Assembly (NCBI GenBank): GCA_031273295.1
Contig: JAISSD010000287.1
Location: 1-50,743, forward strand
Origin: Prevotella sp.
GTDB taxonomy: Bacteria > Bacteroidota > Bacteroidia > Bacteroidales > Dysgonomonadaceae
Direction of reading: 5' to 3'
DNA: 50,743 nt
Shown here: positions 41,880 to 49,770 of the stretch, piece after piece
Position numbering within the stretch: position 1 is the stretch's first letter
Layout: every line of letters begins with the position of its first letter
Translations under genes and position numbers: made by a program
Notes under the pieces: generated by a model
Told to the model about the DNA's origin: nothing
The model's database searches: none
Seen by the model: only the letters and a program-made list of their open reading frames with translations

Positions 41880-43159
41880 ATTATAGTCAACGGTTAAACC
41901 GGGTAATTCCCGGAGGTGCACATATTTATAGACAGGGAAATGATCAATATTCCGAAAATGCGCCACAAATTTTGGAGAGAGGAGAAGGCGCCTATATATA
42001 TACGCCTGAAGGAAAAAAATTCCTTGATTATGGAATGGCTCTTCACTCAGTAACGCTTGGATATGGAAATCCATCTGTTACTAATGCCGCTGTTAAGCAA
42101 ATAGGCTACGGAAATGACCTGACGCGGCCATCACTTATTGAATTGCAGGCAGCCGAATTGATGTGCAATTTAATACCCTCTGTCGAAATGGTCAAGTTTG
42201 CAAAAAACGAATCAGATGTAACCACGGCAGCGCTTAAAATTGCACGGGCTTACACCGGTCGGAAATATATTGCCCGATGCGCTCAACATCCTTTCTTTTC
42301 TTTCGATAATTGGTTTATCGGAAATACTCCTGTTACAAAAGGAATTCCCGAAGAAGATGTTCAATTTACACTTAATTTCAACTACAATGATATTCAATCT
42401 TTACAATCATTGTTTGATAAATATTCCGGACAAATTGCAGGAGTAATACTTGAACCGGCTACATCGGAGCATCCTCAAAACAATTTTTTACAGAAAGCCC
42501 AAGAGGCGTGCCATAAAAATGGAGCCATGTTTATTCTTGATGAAATGATTACCGGCTTTCGTTGGCATTTAAGTGGAGCGCAAGCATATTATGATATTAA
42601 ACCTGATTTATGCATCTTTGGAAAAAGTATGGCAAATGGTTTCCCTGTGACGGCAGTTGGTGGAAAAAGAGAAATCATGAATGTTGGTGGAATTAAGGAA
42701 CAAGGAGCAGAACGGGTATTTTTACTCTCCACCATGTATGGAGCGGAAATGTATGGGCTCGGGGCATTTGTCGAAACCATTCATTTTTACAAAGAACATC
42801 ATGTAATTGATCATCTTTGGAGTTATGGTGAAAAATTGACGAATGGAATGAATACAATCGCTAAAGAAATGGGATTGGAAAAATACTTTGAAATCTATGG
42901 CATTCCCTGTTCTCCAAATTACATGACAAAAGATAAAAATGATGAAGTTTCAATGGGATTACGTACACTATTCTTTCAAGAAATGATTAAGAACGGCGTA
43001 TTAATGCCATGTATTGCCATATCTTACGCACATGGTGAAATCGAATTGCAACGGACGCTTGAAGCCACAAGAAAGGCGCTTATGGCGTATGCCAAAGGAT
43101 TAGATGAAGGATATGAAAAATATCAGGGATGTAATAAAATCAGCATTTCGAAAATATAA
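41876..43159 (+). CDS. Class III PLP aminotransferase (glutamate-1-semialdehyde aminomutase-like)
   Basis: This 427-residue fold-type I aminotransferase resembles HemL: RVIPGGAHIYRQG at the start, GEGAYIYTPEGKKFLDYGMALHSVTLGYGNP (about 36-66), FAKNESDVTTAALKIARAYTGRKYIARC, GAMFILDEMITGFRWH with the PLP-binding aspartate (about 218-233), and the Schiff-base lysine in DLCIFGKSMANGFPVTAVGG. Its place ahead of a cytidylyltransferase, SDR and oxidoreductase suggests amination of a sugar precursor, not haem synthesis. Relatives are often found in polysaccharide and flagellin-glycan loci. The substrate is unknown. Confidence 0.9.
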   Translation: MNYSQRLNRVIPGGAHIYRQGNDQYSENAPQILERGEGAYIYTPEGKKFLDYGMALHSVTLGYGNPSVTNAAVKQIGYGNDLTRPSLIELQAAELMCNLIPSVEMVKFAKNESDVTTAALKIARAYTGRKYIARCAQHPFFSFDNWFIGNTPVTKGIPEEDVQFTLNFNYNDIQSLQSLFDKYSGQIAGVILEPATSEHPQNNFLQKAQEACHKNGAMFILDEMITGFRWHLSGAQAYYDIKPDLCIFGKSMANGFPVTAVGGKREIMNVGGIKEQGAERVFLLSTMYGAEMYGLGAFVETIHFYKEHHVIDHLWSYGEKLTNGMNTIAKEMGLEKYFEIYGIPCSPNYMTKDKNDEVSMGLRTLFFQEMIKNGVLMPCIAISYAHGEIELQRTLEATRKALMAYAKGLDEGYEKYQGCNKISISKI

Positions 43160-43192
43160 TTAAATGAATAAAGATAAAATAACTAACATTTT

Positions 43193-43223
43193 GTCACTAT
43201 TTCTTCTCGTGGAGAATAGTGAC
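43193..43223. other. Hairpin between the aminotransferase and cytidylyltransferase genes
   Basis: Outer arms GTCACTA and TAGTGAC and inner arms TTCTC and GAGAA around a GTG loop form a stable stem. No T-run follows on either strand, so it may be a transcript-processing or attenuation site, not a classical terminator. Confidence 0.5.
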
Positions 43224-43344
43224 TAGGAAACTGTTATGAATTAAATTTACTGTCATAATTTTTTAATACATTATAAAACAAGTATTTGCAATGTACTAAT
43301 CGTTATGTTATTCAGTAACAATTCCTAGATTAAAACATTATTAG

Positions 43345-44049
43345 ATGGAAAATCACAATATATTAGCAATTATTCCGGCGAGGGGAGGTAGTAAAGGATT
43401 ACCAAATAAAAATATTAAACCTCTATTAGGAAAACCGCTCATTGCTTATGCTATTGAAGCCTTAAATTCTTCAAAATATCCAATGGACATTGTTATTTCA
43501 ACAGATTCAAAAGTAATATCTGAAGTTGGAAATAAGTTTGGCGTTACATCTGTTATGCGACCTCCCGAGTTGGCCACAGATACGTCTTTAGTTATTGACA
43601 CTGTCAAATATACAATTAATTATTTAAAGAAAACAGGAAAAACATATAATGTATTGTTACTTATAGAACCCACTAACCCATTAAGGAATAACGAGGATAT
43701 TGATGATGCTTTGGATTTTTTCTTTAATACAAGTTCTTTTGATGCTGTTGCCACATTTTCCAAATTAAAACAACCAATTACTAGATTGTGGAATATAAAG
43801 AATAATATTCCAACAACTCTTTTTTCAGATGCAGACCCTTTCAATAGAAGACAAGATCAGAAATATGGATATTATATAAATGGATTAGTATATGCATTTA
43901 AAATATCAAATTTAGAAGATAATGATTATCAATCCTTTTTTAATGCTAAGTTTGGCGCTGTGATTACAAATAAAAAAGTAATAGATATAGATGATGAATA
44001 TGATTTTTTTATTGCAGAACAATTATTAAAACATAAAAATAAATTTTAG
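43345..44049 (+). CDS. CMP-sugar (acylneuraminate-type) cytidylyltransferase
   Basis: This 234-residue enzyme has the CMP-NeuAc synthetase pattern: NILAIIPARGGSKGLPNKNIKPLLGKPLIAYAIEALNSS (about 4-42), DIVISTDSKVISEV, RPPELATDTSLVIDTVKY (about 72-89), LLLIEPTNPLRNNEDIDDAL (about 104-123) and YYINGLVYAFK. It would activate a nonulosonic-type acid or related keto sugar with CTP. The closest named relatives by motif are PtmB/NeuA-like proteins. No NeuB-type synthase is in the window. It ends 1 nt before the SDR gene. Confidence 0.9.
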   Translation: MENHNILAIIPARGGSKGLPNKNIKPLLGKPLIAYAIEALNSSKYPMDIVISTDSKVISEVGNKFGVTSVMRPPELATDTSLVIDTVKYTINYLKKTGKTYNVLLLIEPTNPLRNNEDIDDALDFFFNTSSFDAVATFSKLKQPITRLWNIKNNIPTTLFSDADPFNRRQDQKYGYYINGLVYAFKISNLEDNDYQSFFNAKFGAVITNKKVIDIDDEYDFFIAEQLLKHKNKF

Positions 44050-44050
44050 C

Positions 44051-44845
44051 ATGAGGACATTACAAAATCTATTTTCCTTAAAAGAAAAAGTAGCATTAGT
44101 TCCCGGTGGTGCAGGCTATTTAGGAGAAGCAATATGCGAAACATTAGCAGAATTAGGAGCTAATTTATATATAGCTTCAAGATCGAAACATAAATGTGTA
44201 AATTACGCAAAAGCGCTTGCCGACAAATATCCAATTAAAACAATAGGAAATGCATTGGATATAACAAATATTGATTCTATAAAAGAAAATATTGACTCTT
44301 GTATTAGTGAATTTGGACAGATAGATATACTTGTGAATGATGCGTGGTCGGGGAATAAAAATACTTTTGAAAGTATAAGTTATGACGATTGGAATTATGA
44401 TATTAATGTCTGTCTAAATGGTGTTTTTTATACGATAAAAGAAGTTGTTCCTTATTTATATAAAACACATGGAGTAATTTTAAATATAGCATCCATGTAT
44501 GGTCACATAGCTCCGGATTATAAAATTTACGACGGTAAAAAATATGCAAACCCACCTAGTTATGGCGCCGCAAAAGCAGGTATAATTCAATTAACAAAAT
44601 ATCTTTCAAGTTTTTTGTCGGAAAAAAATATTAGAGTAAATTCAATTAGTCCGGGACCTTTTCCTTTTGAATCCACACAAGAAGAAAACAAAGAATTTAT
44701 AAAAATACTAGCAAATAAAAATATTATTGGACGAATAGGTGAACCTGATGATTTAAAAGGCGCTGTGGCTCTTTTATGTTCAGATGCATCAAAATATATG
44801 ACAGGACAAAATATTTGTGTTGATGGAGGATGGGCTGTATGGTGA
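44051..44845 (+). CDS. Short-chain dehydrogenase/reductase (PtmA-like)
   Basis: This 264-residue classical SDR has the NAD loop ALVPGGAGYLGEAI (about 15-28), DILVNDAWSG (about 96-105), a serine-containing NIASMYGHIAP strand, the catalytic YGAAK (about 174-178) and a closing MTGQNICVDGGWAVW. The wording LVPGGAGYLG and the linkage to a CMP-sugar cytidylyltransferase match PtmA-type proteins of flagellin and surface glycan loci. Its exact oxidation step is not known. It overlaps the next gene by 7 nt. Confidence 0.88.
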   Translation: MRTLQNLFSLKEKVALVPGGAGYLGEAICETLAELGANLYIASRSKHKCVNYAKALADKYPIKTIGNALDITNIDSIKENIDSCISEFGQIDILVNDAWSGNKNTFESISYDDWNYDINVCLNGVFYTIKEVVPYLYKTHGVILNIASMYGHIAPDYKIYDGKKYANPPSYGAAKAGIIQLTKYLSSFLSEKNIRVNSISPGPFPFESTQEENKEFIKILANKNIIGRIGEPDDLKGAVALLCSDASKYMTGQNICVDGGWAVW

Positions 44846-45723
44846 AAATTGGAATGATTGGGTATAATGAAGGAAATGGTCACCCTTATTCATTTTCGGC
44901 GATCATAAATGGATATAATCCTTCTGCTATGGAGACATCTCCATATCCCATTATTAATAAATATTTATCAGAAAGAAACAAGGATGAATTTGGGATCAAT
45001 GATTTTAAAGTCACGCATATTTGGACTCCGAATATTTTTATTGCAAAAAATATAGCCGAATGCACATATATTCCAAATATTGTTTCTGACTATCGTGATT
45101 TTGTAGGGCAAGTAGATGCTGTTATCATTGCGAGAGATGATGTTGATTCTCACTTTGAGTTAATCAATTTCTTCTTAAAAGAAAAATTACTGGTTTTTGT
45201 AGATAAACCATTGTGTTCAAGTCTAAAACATTTAGACTTTTTCATGCCGTATATTGAATCTGCTCAATTAATGTCATGTTCAGGACTAAGATATCAACCG
45301 GATATAATAACTTTTTTTGATGGAAAATTAAAAAGAGAAGATATCTGTTTTGTTAATACATTGAGTTTATTAGATTGGAAAAAATATGGCATTCATCTTC
45401 TTGAGGCCATAACTCCAATTATGGGCATTGATATAAAAAAAGTATCTAATTTAAATGATAAAAACAATTATATTGTAAAGATCGAATATTATTCAGGTCA
45501 ATACGCTTTAATCCAAATAAATAATAATTGTATTAATCCGATGCAGGCAGAATTTTTCACAATAAACGAATCATTAAAAACCATATTTAATCAAAATTTT
45601 GTATGCTTTAAAACCTTGCTTATTGAATTTTCCAAAATGATAAAAAATAAAAAAGCAGCCATAAATCCAATGGAAACATATATGATAGTAAAAACAATTA
45701 TAGAAGGAGAAAAATATGCTTAG
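44839..45723 (+). CDS. Gfo/Idh/MocA-family oxidoreductase
   Basis: This 294-residue protein has an N-terminal Rossmann motif (KIGMIGYNEGNGHP, about 2-15), VDAVIIARDDVDSHFEL (about 92-108), the family lysine-proline motif in LVFVDKPLCSSL (about 116-127), and a C-terminal helix (NPMETYMIVKTIIEGEKYA). I chose ATG 44839 (MVKIGMIG), in a TG-rich overlap with the SDR stop; an ATG at 44830 is possible. It ends the CMP-sugar module. The central domain is short, so the substrate cannot be inferred. Confidence 0.85.
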   Translation: MVKIGMIGYNEGNGHPYSFSAIINGYNPSAMETSPYPIINKYLSERNKDEFGINDFKVTHIWTPNIFIAKNIAECTYIPNIVSDYRDFVGQVDAVIIARDDVDSHFELINFFLKEKLLVFVDKPLCSSLKHLDFFMPYIESAQLMSCSGLRYQPDIITFFDGKLKREDICFVNTLSLLDWKKYGIHLLEAITPIMGIDIKKVSNLNDKNNYIVKIEYYSGQYALIQINNNCINPMQAEFFTINESLKTIFNQNFVCFKTLLIEFSKMIKNKKAAINPMETYMIVKTIIEGEKYA

Positions 45724-45744
45724 GCATGTGAAATAAACAATTTA

Positions 45745-45946
45745 GTAACTATTCAAGTAGCAAAACGAATTGATTTACAAATATTTATCTCGATTCATAT
45801 TTTGATGTTCAATGTAGACGAGAATTATAAACTGCATATTATCAACGAATTATAAAATCAACGCTCAAATATGACTGATTTTTCTTGATATGATATATAA
45901 TTGATTATTTGGCATTTATGCTTATCCAAAGTACCTGAGTAGTTAC
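45745..45946 (+). mobile_element. MITE-like 202-bp element, copy 2, with target duplication
   Basis: The terminal inverted repeats read GTAACTATTCAAGTA on the left and (complement of the right end) GTAACTACTCAGGTA. The element is non-coding. A 9-nt direct duplication aaacaattt flanks it at 45735-45743 and 45947-45955, the mark of a transposition event. IS66-family ends often begin GTAA with an 8-bp duplication, so an IS66-like transposase is a plausible helper; none is in the window. Confidence 0.8.
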
Positions 45947-45951
45947 AAACA

Positions 45952-46389
45952 ATTTTATTTACAATAGGTTACGAAGGTATCTCGCTGGAAGAATATTTGA
46001 ATCGCCTGATCAGGAACGATGTCAAGGTTTTGGTTGACGTCCGGAATAATCCGGCAAGCATGAAATACGGATTCGGCAAAAGTCTGCTTAAACGCTTTTG
46101 CGAAAATTCGGGAATCCAGTACGTACATTTTCCCGAAGTCGGCATACAATCGGAACAACGCCAGGAACTGAATACGCAAGCAGACTACAACCGCTTGTTT
46201 GCCGATTACAAAATAACTTGTCTGACAAAGACACAAGCGGCACAAAACGCCATTTTGAACTTGCTCAAAAAACATCAACGTATTGCCTTAACCTGTTTTG
46301 AAGCAAATATTTGCCAATGCCACCGCAAACATTTGGCGGAAGCAATAACCCAACTACCCGGATTTGTTTATGAACTCAAACATATCTGA
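45952..46389 (+). pseudogene. DUF488-family protein, start codon missing
   Basis: The frame has the complete DUF488 core: FTIGYEGISLEEYLNRLIRNDV, LVDVRNNPASMKYGFGK, and the signature ALTCFEANICQCHRKHLAEAI. No ATG, GTG or TTG precedes the core in frame: after the last upstream stop the codons run to ATT TTA TTT ACA ATA GGT, and the first ATG (45997) would remove the conserved N-terminal strand. The MITE-like element ends six bases before 45952, but even the pre-insertion sequence has a TAA and no ATG there. It may start at the ATT (45952), or be broken. Confidence 0.7.
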
Positions 46390-46391
46390 CC

Positions 46392-47204
46392 ATGTCGCCA
46401 ACCAAAGTCCTGATAACAGTAAAAACCTATCCCGCAATTTCTTCCAAATACGAAGAATTGGTTTGTACAGCCGGTTTTCGCGAAGACGGCAAGCGGGTTA
46501 GAATTTATCCCGTCCAATTCCGCAAAAAATCATATAACGAACAATACAGGAAATACGACTGGATAGAATTGGATTTGGTTAAAAACGACAGCGATTTCCG
46601 CCCCGAAAGTTATCGGCCTTATTCGTTTGACAGCGACATAAATATAGTTGGGCATATTGGTACGGATAAGAATTGGACAGAACGGAAAAAGATTGTCTTG
46701 CAAAAGGTTTACACCAACTTGCATGAACTGATTGCAGAGGCTCATAACAAAGATGTTTGTACTTCCTTGGCAGTTTTCAAGCCCAAAAAGATTTTAGATT
46801 TCAGGGTTGAATCCGTTGAACGTGAATGGGATAAAAAGAAATTGGAAAGACTTCGCCAAATGAACTTGTTTGAAACAGTAACAACTTCAGGCAAGTTTGA
46901 AGTTGTGCGTAAACTTCCTTATAAATTTTCGTATCAATTTAAAGATGAGGCAGGTACGGAAAGCTGCCTGATGATTGAAGATTGGGAAATTGGACAACTA
47001 TATTGGAATTGCCTCGCCAAATACGAGGGTGACGAGTCAAAAGCCGCCGATGTTCGCAAGAAATATTTTGATGACTTTGCCCAAACAAAAGATTTATACC
47101 TGTTTCTCGGCGCCTCTCAGGTGCATCATTTTCCCTCCAAAAATCCGTTTATGATTATCGGAACCTTTCAGCCGAAAAAGGAGTTAACGGGGAGTTTGTT
47201 CTAA
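46392..47204 (+). CDS. Conserved hypothetical protein paired with DUF488
   Basis: This 270-residue protein starts 2 nt after the DUF488 stop and is probably co-translated with it. The N-terminal half opens KVLITVKTYPAISSKYEELVCTAGFREDGKRVRIYPVQFRKK, a beta-rich motif with basic residues, then YDWIELDL. The C-terminal half contains YKFSYQFKDEAGTESCLMIEDWEIGQLYWNC and a closing FLGASQVHHFPSKNPFMIIGTFQ. There is no signal peptide or membrane segment. I do not recognise a characterised family; the tight link to DUF488 suggests a shared nucleic-acid or stress-related role. Confidence 0.75.
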   Translation: MSPTKVLITVKTYPAISSKYEELVCTAGFREDGKRVRIYPVQFRKKSYNEQYRKYDWIELDLVKNDSDFRPESYRPYSFDSDINIVGHIGTDKNWTERKKIVLQKVYTNLHELIAEAHNKDVCTSLAVFKPKKILDFRVESVEREWDKKKLERLRQMNLFETVTTSGKFEVVRKLPYKFSYQFKDEAGTESCLMIEDWEIGQLYWNCLAKYEGDESKAADVRKKYFDDFAQTKDLYLFLGASQVHHFPSKNPFMIIGTFQPKKELTGSLF

Positions 47205-47221
47205 CTTCTATTATTGTTACT

Positions 47222-47347
47222 ATGCACACCTTTAGTGATGAAAAAATAACCCGTAACAGCCCGGATGCATCCCTACAAATGGACGATATCAATATTATTG
47301 GCAGCTCTTTCCACGAAGAATGGAATTACAGAATATTGCCGGAATGA
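47222..47347 (+). other. Short open frame of doubtful status
   Basis: This 41-codon frame (MHTFSDEKITRN, ending SFHEEWNYRILPE) follows the DUF488 partner gene by 17 nt. It overlaps a 'ggatgcatccctac' repeat fragment and matches nothing I know. It could be a small third gene or the tail of a lost one. Confidence 0.25.
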
Positions 47348-47424
47348 AAAGTCATGTTATTTCATAACAATTCCTTTGTATCGGTTTACACGCTTTGAGG
47401 ATTTTTTTGTCTTTCCTGTTTTGC

Positions 47425-47628
47425 TTATGGATGCTCTTTGTGGTACTTGTCGGCTTGATCGATGATTTCATCAAGATTCATGCCGGCAAACAGATTGTCT
47501 TTCCGCCATTCTGTATAATCGAAAGGTTCCCTTAAAAGCAATGCTACAAAACGTTCGGCATCGAGTATTCCCAATTCGTCGTTGAGACATCTGATACCCC
47601 TGTCCAATAATGCTGCGCTGTTTGTCAT
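47425..47628 (-). CDS. Small partner protein of the PIN module (probable antitoxin)
   Basis: This 67-residue protein (DRGIRCLNDELGILDAERFVALLLREPFDYTEWRKD, then GMNLDEIIDQADKYHKEHP) is acidic and helical. Similar small proteins are found beside PIN-domain toxins in Bacteroidetes and other bacteria. It overlaps the toxin gene by 4 nt and follows it in transcription, so the order is toxin first, unlike most VapBC pairs. The antitoxin role is inferred from pairing and size. Confidence 0.7.
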   Translation of the reverse strand: MTNSAALLDRGIRCLNDELGILDAERFVALLLREPFDYTEWRKDNLFAGMNLDEIIDQADKYHKEHP

Positions 47629-48059
47629 ATTTCAATGCTGTTGATAAATTCTACCGGATTGCAAATGACAATGCGTTTGTCCCGGTATTTCAACAAACGC
47701 TTGTCCACAGTTATAAAGTAGTCGCAGTTTCCGGCTATTGCGCAAGCCACGTGAGCGGCGTCGGCTTCCTTAACGCCTGTTGCCGTAATTTCTTTTGCAA
47801 CAGCCCTTATATCTTCCGACATTTCGACAAAAAACGAACTTAATTTTTCCCACTGTGCGATGGCTTTCCTTTTCCCGCTGAAAAGGTTGCGGCTGTTTTC
47901 AAACTTCAGGATAAAGGACCATACAAGTTCAATTCTGTTTTCAATAACTAACCCCTGAATATGAAGTTTTGCCAGCGTTTCCAGGGAAATGCCCAATTGT
48001 GTCTGGTCATCGTACGGACGATTAAAACAACAGTTATCAAGATATATGCGATACTTCAT
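47625..48059 (-). CDS. PIN-domain protein (probable toxin)
   Basis: This 144-residue PIN-domain protein has the first acidic residue in RIYLDNCCFNRPYDDQTQ (about 4-21). The later pattern KEADAAHVACAIAGNCDYFITVDKRLLKY (about 97-125) carries the other conserved acidic positions. It probably cleaves RNA. It is the first gene of a two-gene minus-strand operon with the 67-residue partner. It belongs to a different PIN subgroup from the protein at 6316, so the two modules arose separately. Confidence 0.87.
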   Translation of the reverse strand: MKYRIYLDNCCFNRPYDDQTQLGISLETLAKLHIQGLVIENRIELVWSFILKFENSRNLFSGKRKAIAQWEKLSSFFVEMSEDIRAVAKEITATGVKEADAAHVACAIAGNCDYFITVDKRLLKYRDKRIVICNPVEFINSIEI

Positions 48060-48159
48060 TATCTTCTGAATTATGGCGATAAAGATATGATATTTCTTTC
48101 AATTAGCCAAATTCAGCTCTGTAATAGCGTGTAAACCAACATGTCAAAGAACCCCTTTT

Positions 48160-48229
48160 CAATTACGAATTTCAAATTACGAATTACGGGTGATGAGATT
48201 CGTAATTCGTAATTTTTAATTCGTAATTG
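48160..48229. repeat. Large AATTACGAATT hairpin
   Basis: Two 29-bp arms (48160-48188 and 48201-48229) are inverted copies with 27 of 29 matches around a 12-nt loop. They are built from AATTACGAATT units. Single arms recur at 49737-49770 and 50635-50667. The right arm supplies the last codons and the stop of the gene at 48216 (ending AITN). Confidence 0.85.
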
Positions 48230-49226
48230 CTCTTCCTCCGCAGTTTCCGCAGAAGCTTTTTCCGGCCGCTATGGGAGAGCCGCAGTGTGGGCAAAAGGCG
48301 GACGGGGCGGACTGTGCGGGGGCGGGTGGTTGGTCGTTGCCTGCTTTTTTTAGCAGTTCGCCGAACTTGGACGACAGGTTGCGGAGCTTGGCGTAGAGGT
48401 CGAACGTGATGACGGTTGTGCTCGCTGCGTTGAAGTAGGAGCTCATCATTTTTACCAGGATCCAACTGTCTACAAAGGCGTAGCGTACCGAAAAGGAGAC
48501 CAGCAGCGACAAAATGACCGCTACCAGCATGTTCCATTCCATCAACCGGAACAGTCCGCCGATCAGCACGAACGACAACAGCGTAACCGCTACGATGGTC
48601 AGCAAAACGACGAACGTGGTTTTCGCAGCGTCTTTCAGTAGCGGTTTCCAGTTCTGGGCATACACTACCACGCCGTCGGCTGCGCTTTTATACACATTCT
48701 GTTCGGTATGGTAAAAGGTGTATCCGAGGCAGCACTCGTCGATGTATCCGAGCGAGATGTTGATGAACAGGTCGCCGACTTTCTTTATCGTGTCGCCGCC
48801 AGGCACGTTGCCGAACAGTCCGAGCGCCTTGCCGAGCAGTCGTTGTAGCTGTTTTACGGCGCCGGCCACCAGGCGGTCGATAACGAAATAGACATTCGCC
48901 GTGAGAAAACGCTCCTTTACCCGGTCTTTGCCGAAAGCTACGGGGTTGGAGGGTATGGCGCCGTCTTTGAACGTCTGCGCGATGGCCGCCACGTGGCCGG
49001 CCTTGAGCAGGTAACCGATATAATGCTGTATCATCCAGTGGACAAAACCCCATACGCCCATCCAGACGAAGAACAGGACGGCGCCCACTTCGCCACTCGC
49101 CGTCAGTGCGGCAATCCCCATCACGACGGCAAACAGTACCGCCCCGATCAGCACGTCGACAATCCCCAACGCCAGCTTGAGCCAGCAGAAGCCGATGGTA
49201 CCCGAATAGATTTGACTTGCTTTCAT
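48216..49226 (-). CDS. Polytopic membrane protein with C-terminal zinc ribbon
   Basis: This 336-residue protein has several membrane segments (about 13-48, 50-75 and 196-255) and a linker rich in proline and alanine (QPPAPAQSAPSA). A double-cysteine zinc ribbon (FCPHCGSPIAAGKSFCGNCGG) lies at its C-terminus. The last residues (AITN) and the stop codon lie inside an AATTACGAATT repeat arm, so the natural end may have been slightly different. It is 7 nt from the next gene of a four-gene zinc-ribbon cluster on the minus strand, and the DNA is visibly GC-rich compared with the rest. The function is unknown. Confidence 0.8.
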   Translation of the reverse strand: MKASQIYSGTIGFCWLKLALGIVDVLIGAVLFAVVMGIAALTASGEVGAVLFFVWMGVWGFVHWMIQHYIGYLLKAGHVAAIAQTFKDGAIPSNPVAFGKDRVKERFLTANVYFVIDRLVAGAVKQLQRLLGKALGLFGNVPGGDTIKKVGDLFINISLGYIDECCLGYTFYHTEQNVYKSAADGVVVYAQNWKPLLKDAAKTTFVVLLTIVAVTLLSFVLIGGLFRLMEWNMLVAVILSLLVSFSVRYAFVDSWILVKMMSSYFNAASTTVITFDLYAKLRNLSSKFGELLKKAGNDQPPAPAQSAPSAFCPHCGSPIAAGKSFCGNCGGRAITN

Positions 49227-49233
49227 GCGGCGG

Positions 49234-49728
49234 TTATTTTAGCAGTTTGTACTTGCCGATGACGGGCAGCTCTTTTGCCTTGCCGTTCAGCGCGTTCAGA
49301 ATACCGATGACGGCGAGTATCGTAAACACGATATAGACCAGGTTCAGCACCGTACTGCAAAGCGAGTAGAAACCCCACAATGCCAGTCCGCGCCACAAAA
49401 TAGCCCGCAGGAGAGCGGTGAGGATACTGTCTGCAATCATCCATCCAATCATGGCAATACACAGGAGTAGCCCCTGGTTGGCATGGTAGCGGGCAAACCG
49501 GGAATCTTTTGCCGCAAGGATGGGCACAAGCACCAATGGCCCGAAATAGGCAAGGATCGCCATTGCTTTGTTTTGTTCGACGTCGGATTTGTCGAATCCG
49601 GCAGTGCTATCTGCCGTACTGTTCGGGACGGGACGGCCTGCGGCTGATGTTTGCGCAGGCGCTCCGCATACGGGGCAGAATTTCACGTTATCTGCCATCT
49701 GGTTTCCACATTTACTACAAAATCCCAT
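49234..49728 (-). CDS. Zinc-ribbon membrane protein (DUF4870/Tic20-like)
   Basis: This 164-residue protein begins with a zinc ribbon (MGFCSKCGNQMADNVKFCPVCG, four cysteines at about 4, 7, 18 and 21). A disordered linker (about 25-50) and then a membrane part follow: AILAYFGPLVLVPILAAKDSRFARYHANQGLLLCIAMI (about 53-90), which matches the DUF4870/Tic20-like pattern with its F.r.HanQgl. A closing VFTILAVIGILNALNGKAKELPVIGKYKLL completes it. It probably sits in the inner membrane with the ribbon in the cytoplasm. The role is unknown. Confidence 0.85.
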   Translation of the reverse strand: MGFCSKCGNQMADNVKFCPVCGAPAQTSAAGRPVPNSTADSTAGFDKSDVEQNKAMAILAYFGPLVLVPILAAKDSRFARYHANQGLLLCIAMIGWMIADSILTALLRAILWRGLALWGFYSLCSTVLNLVYIVFTILAVIGILNALNGKAKELPVIGKYKLLK

Positions 49729-49736
49729 ACTCTTTT

Positions 49737-49770
49737 CAATTACGAATTAAAAATTACGAATTACGAATTA
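49737..49770. repeat. AATTACGAATT repeat arm
   Basis: It matches one arm of the hairpin at 48160-48229 and lies between two zinc-ribbon genes. It encodes the last codons (LIRNS) and the stop of the gene at 49754, and lies just upstream of the start of the gene at 49234-49728. Confidence 0.85.

Noticed and set aside
41876-43159. Calling the aminotransferase hemL
   Set aside because: The fold is HemL-like, but it is linked to CMP-sugar genes and not to tetrapyrrole genes, and such paralogues are common in glycan loci.
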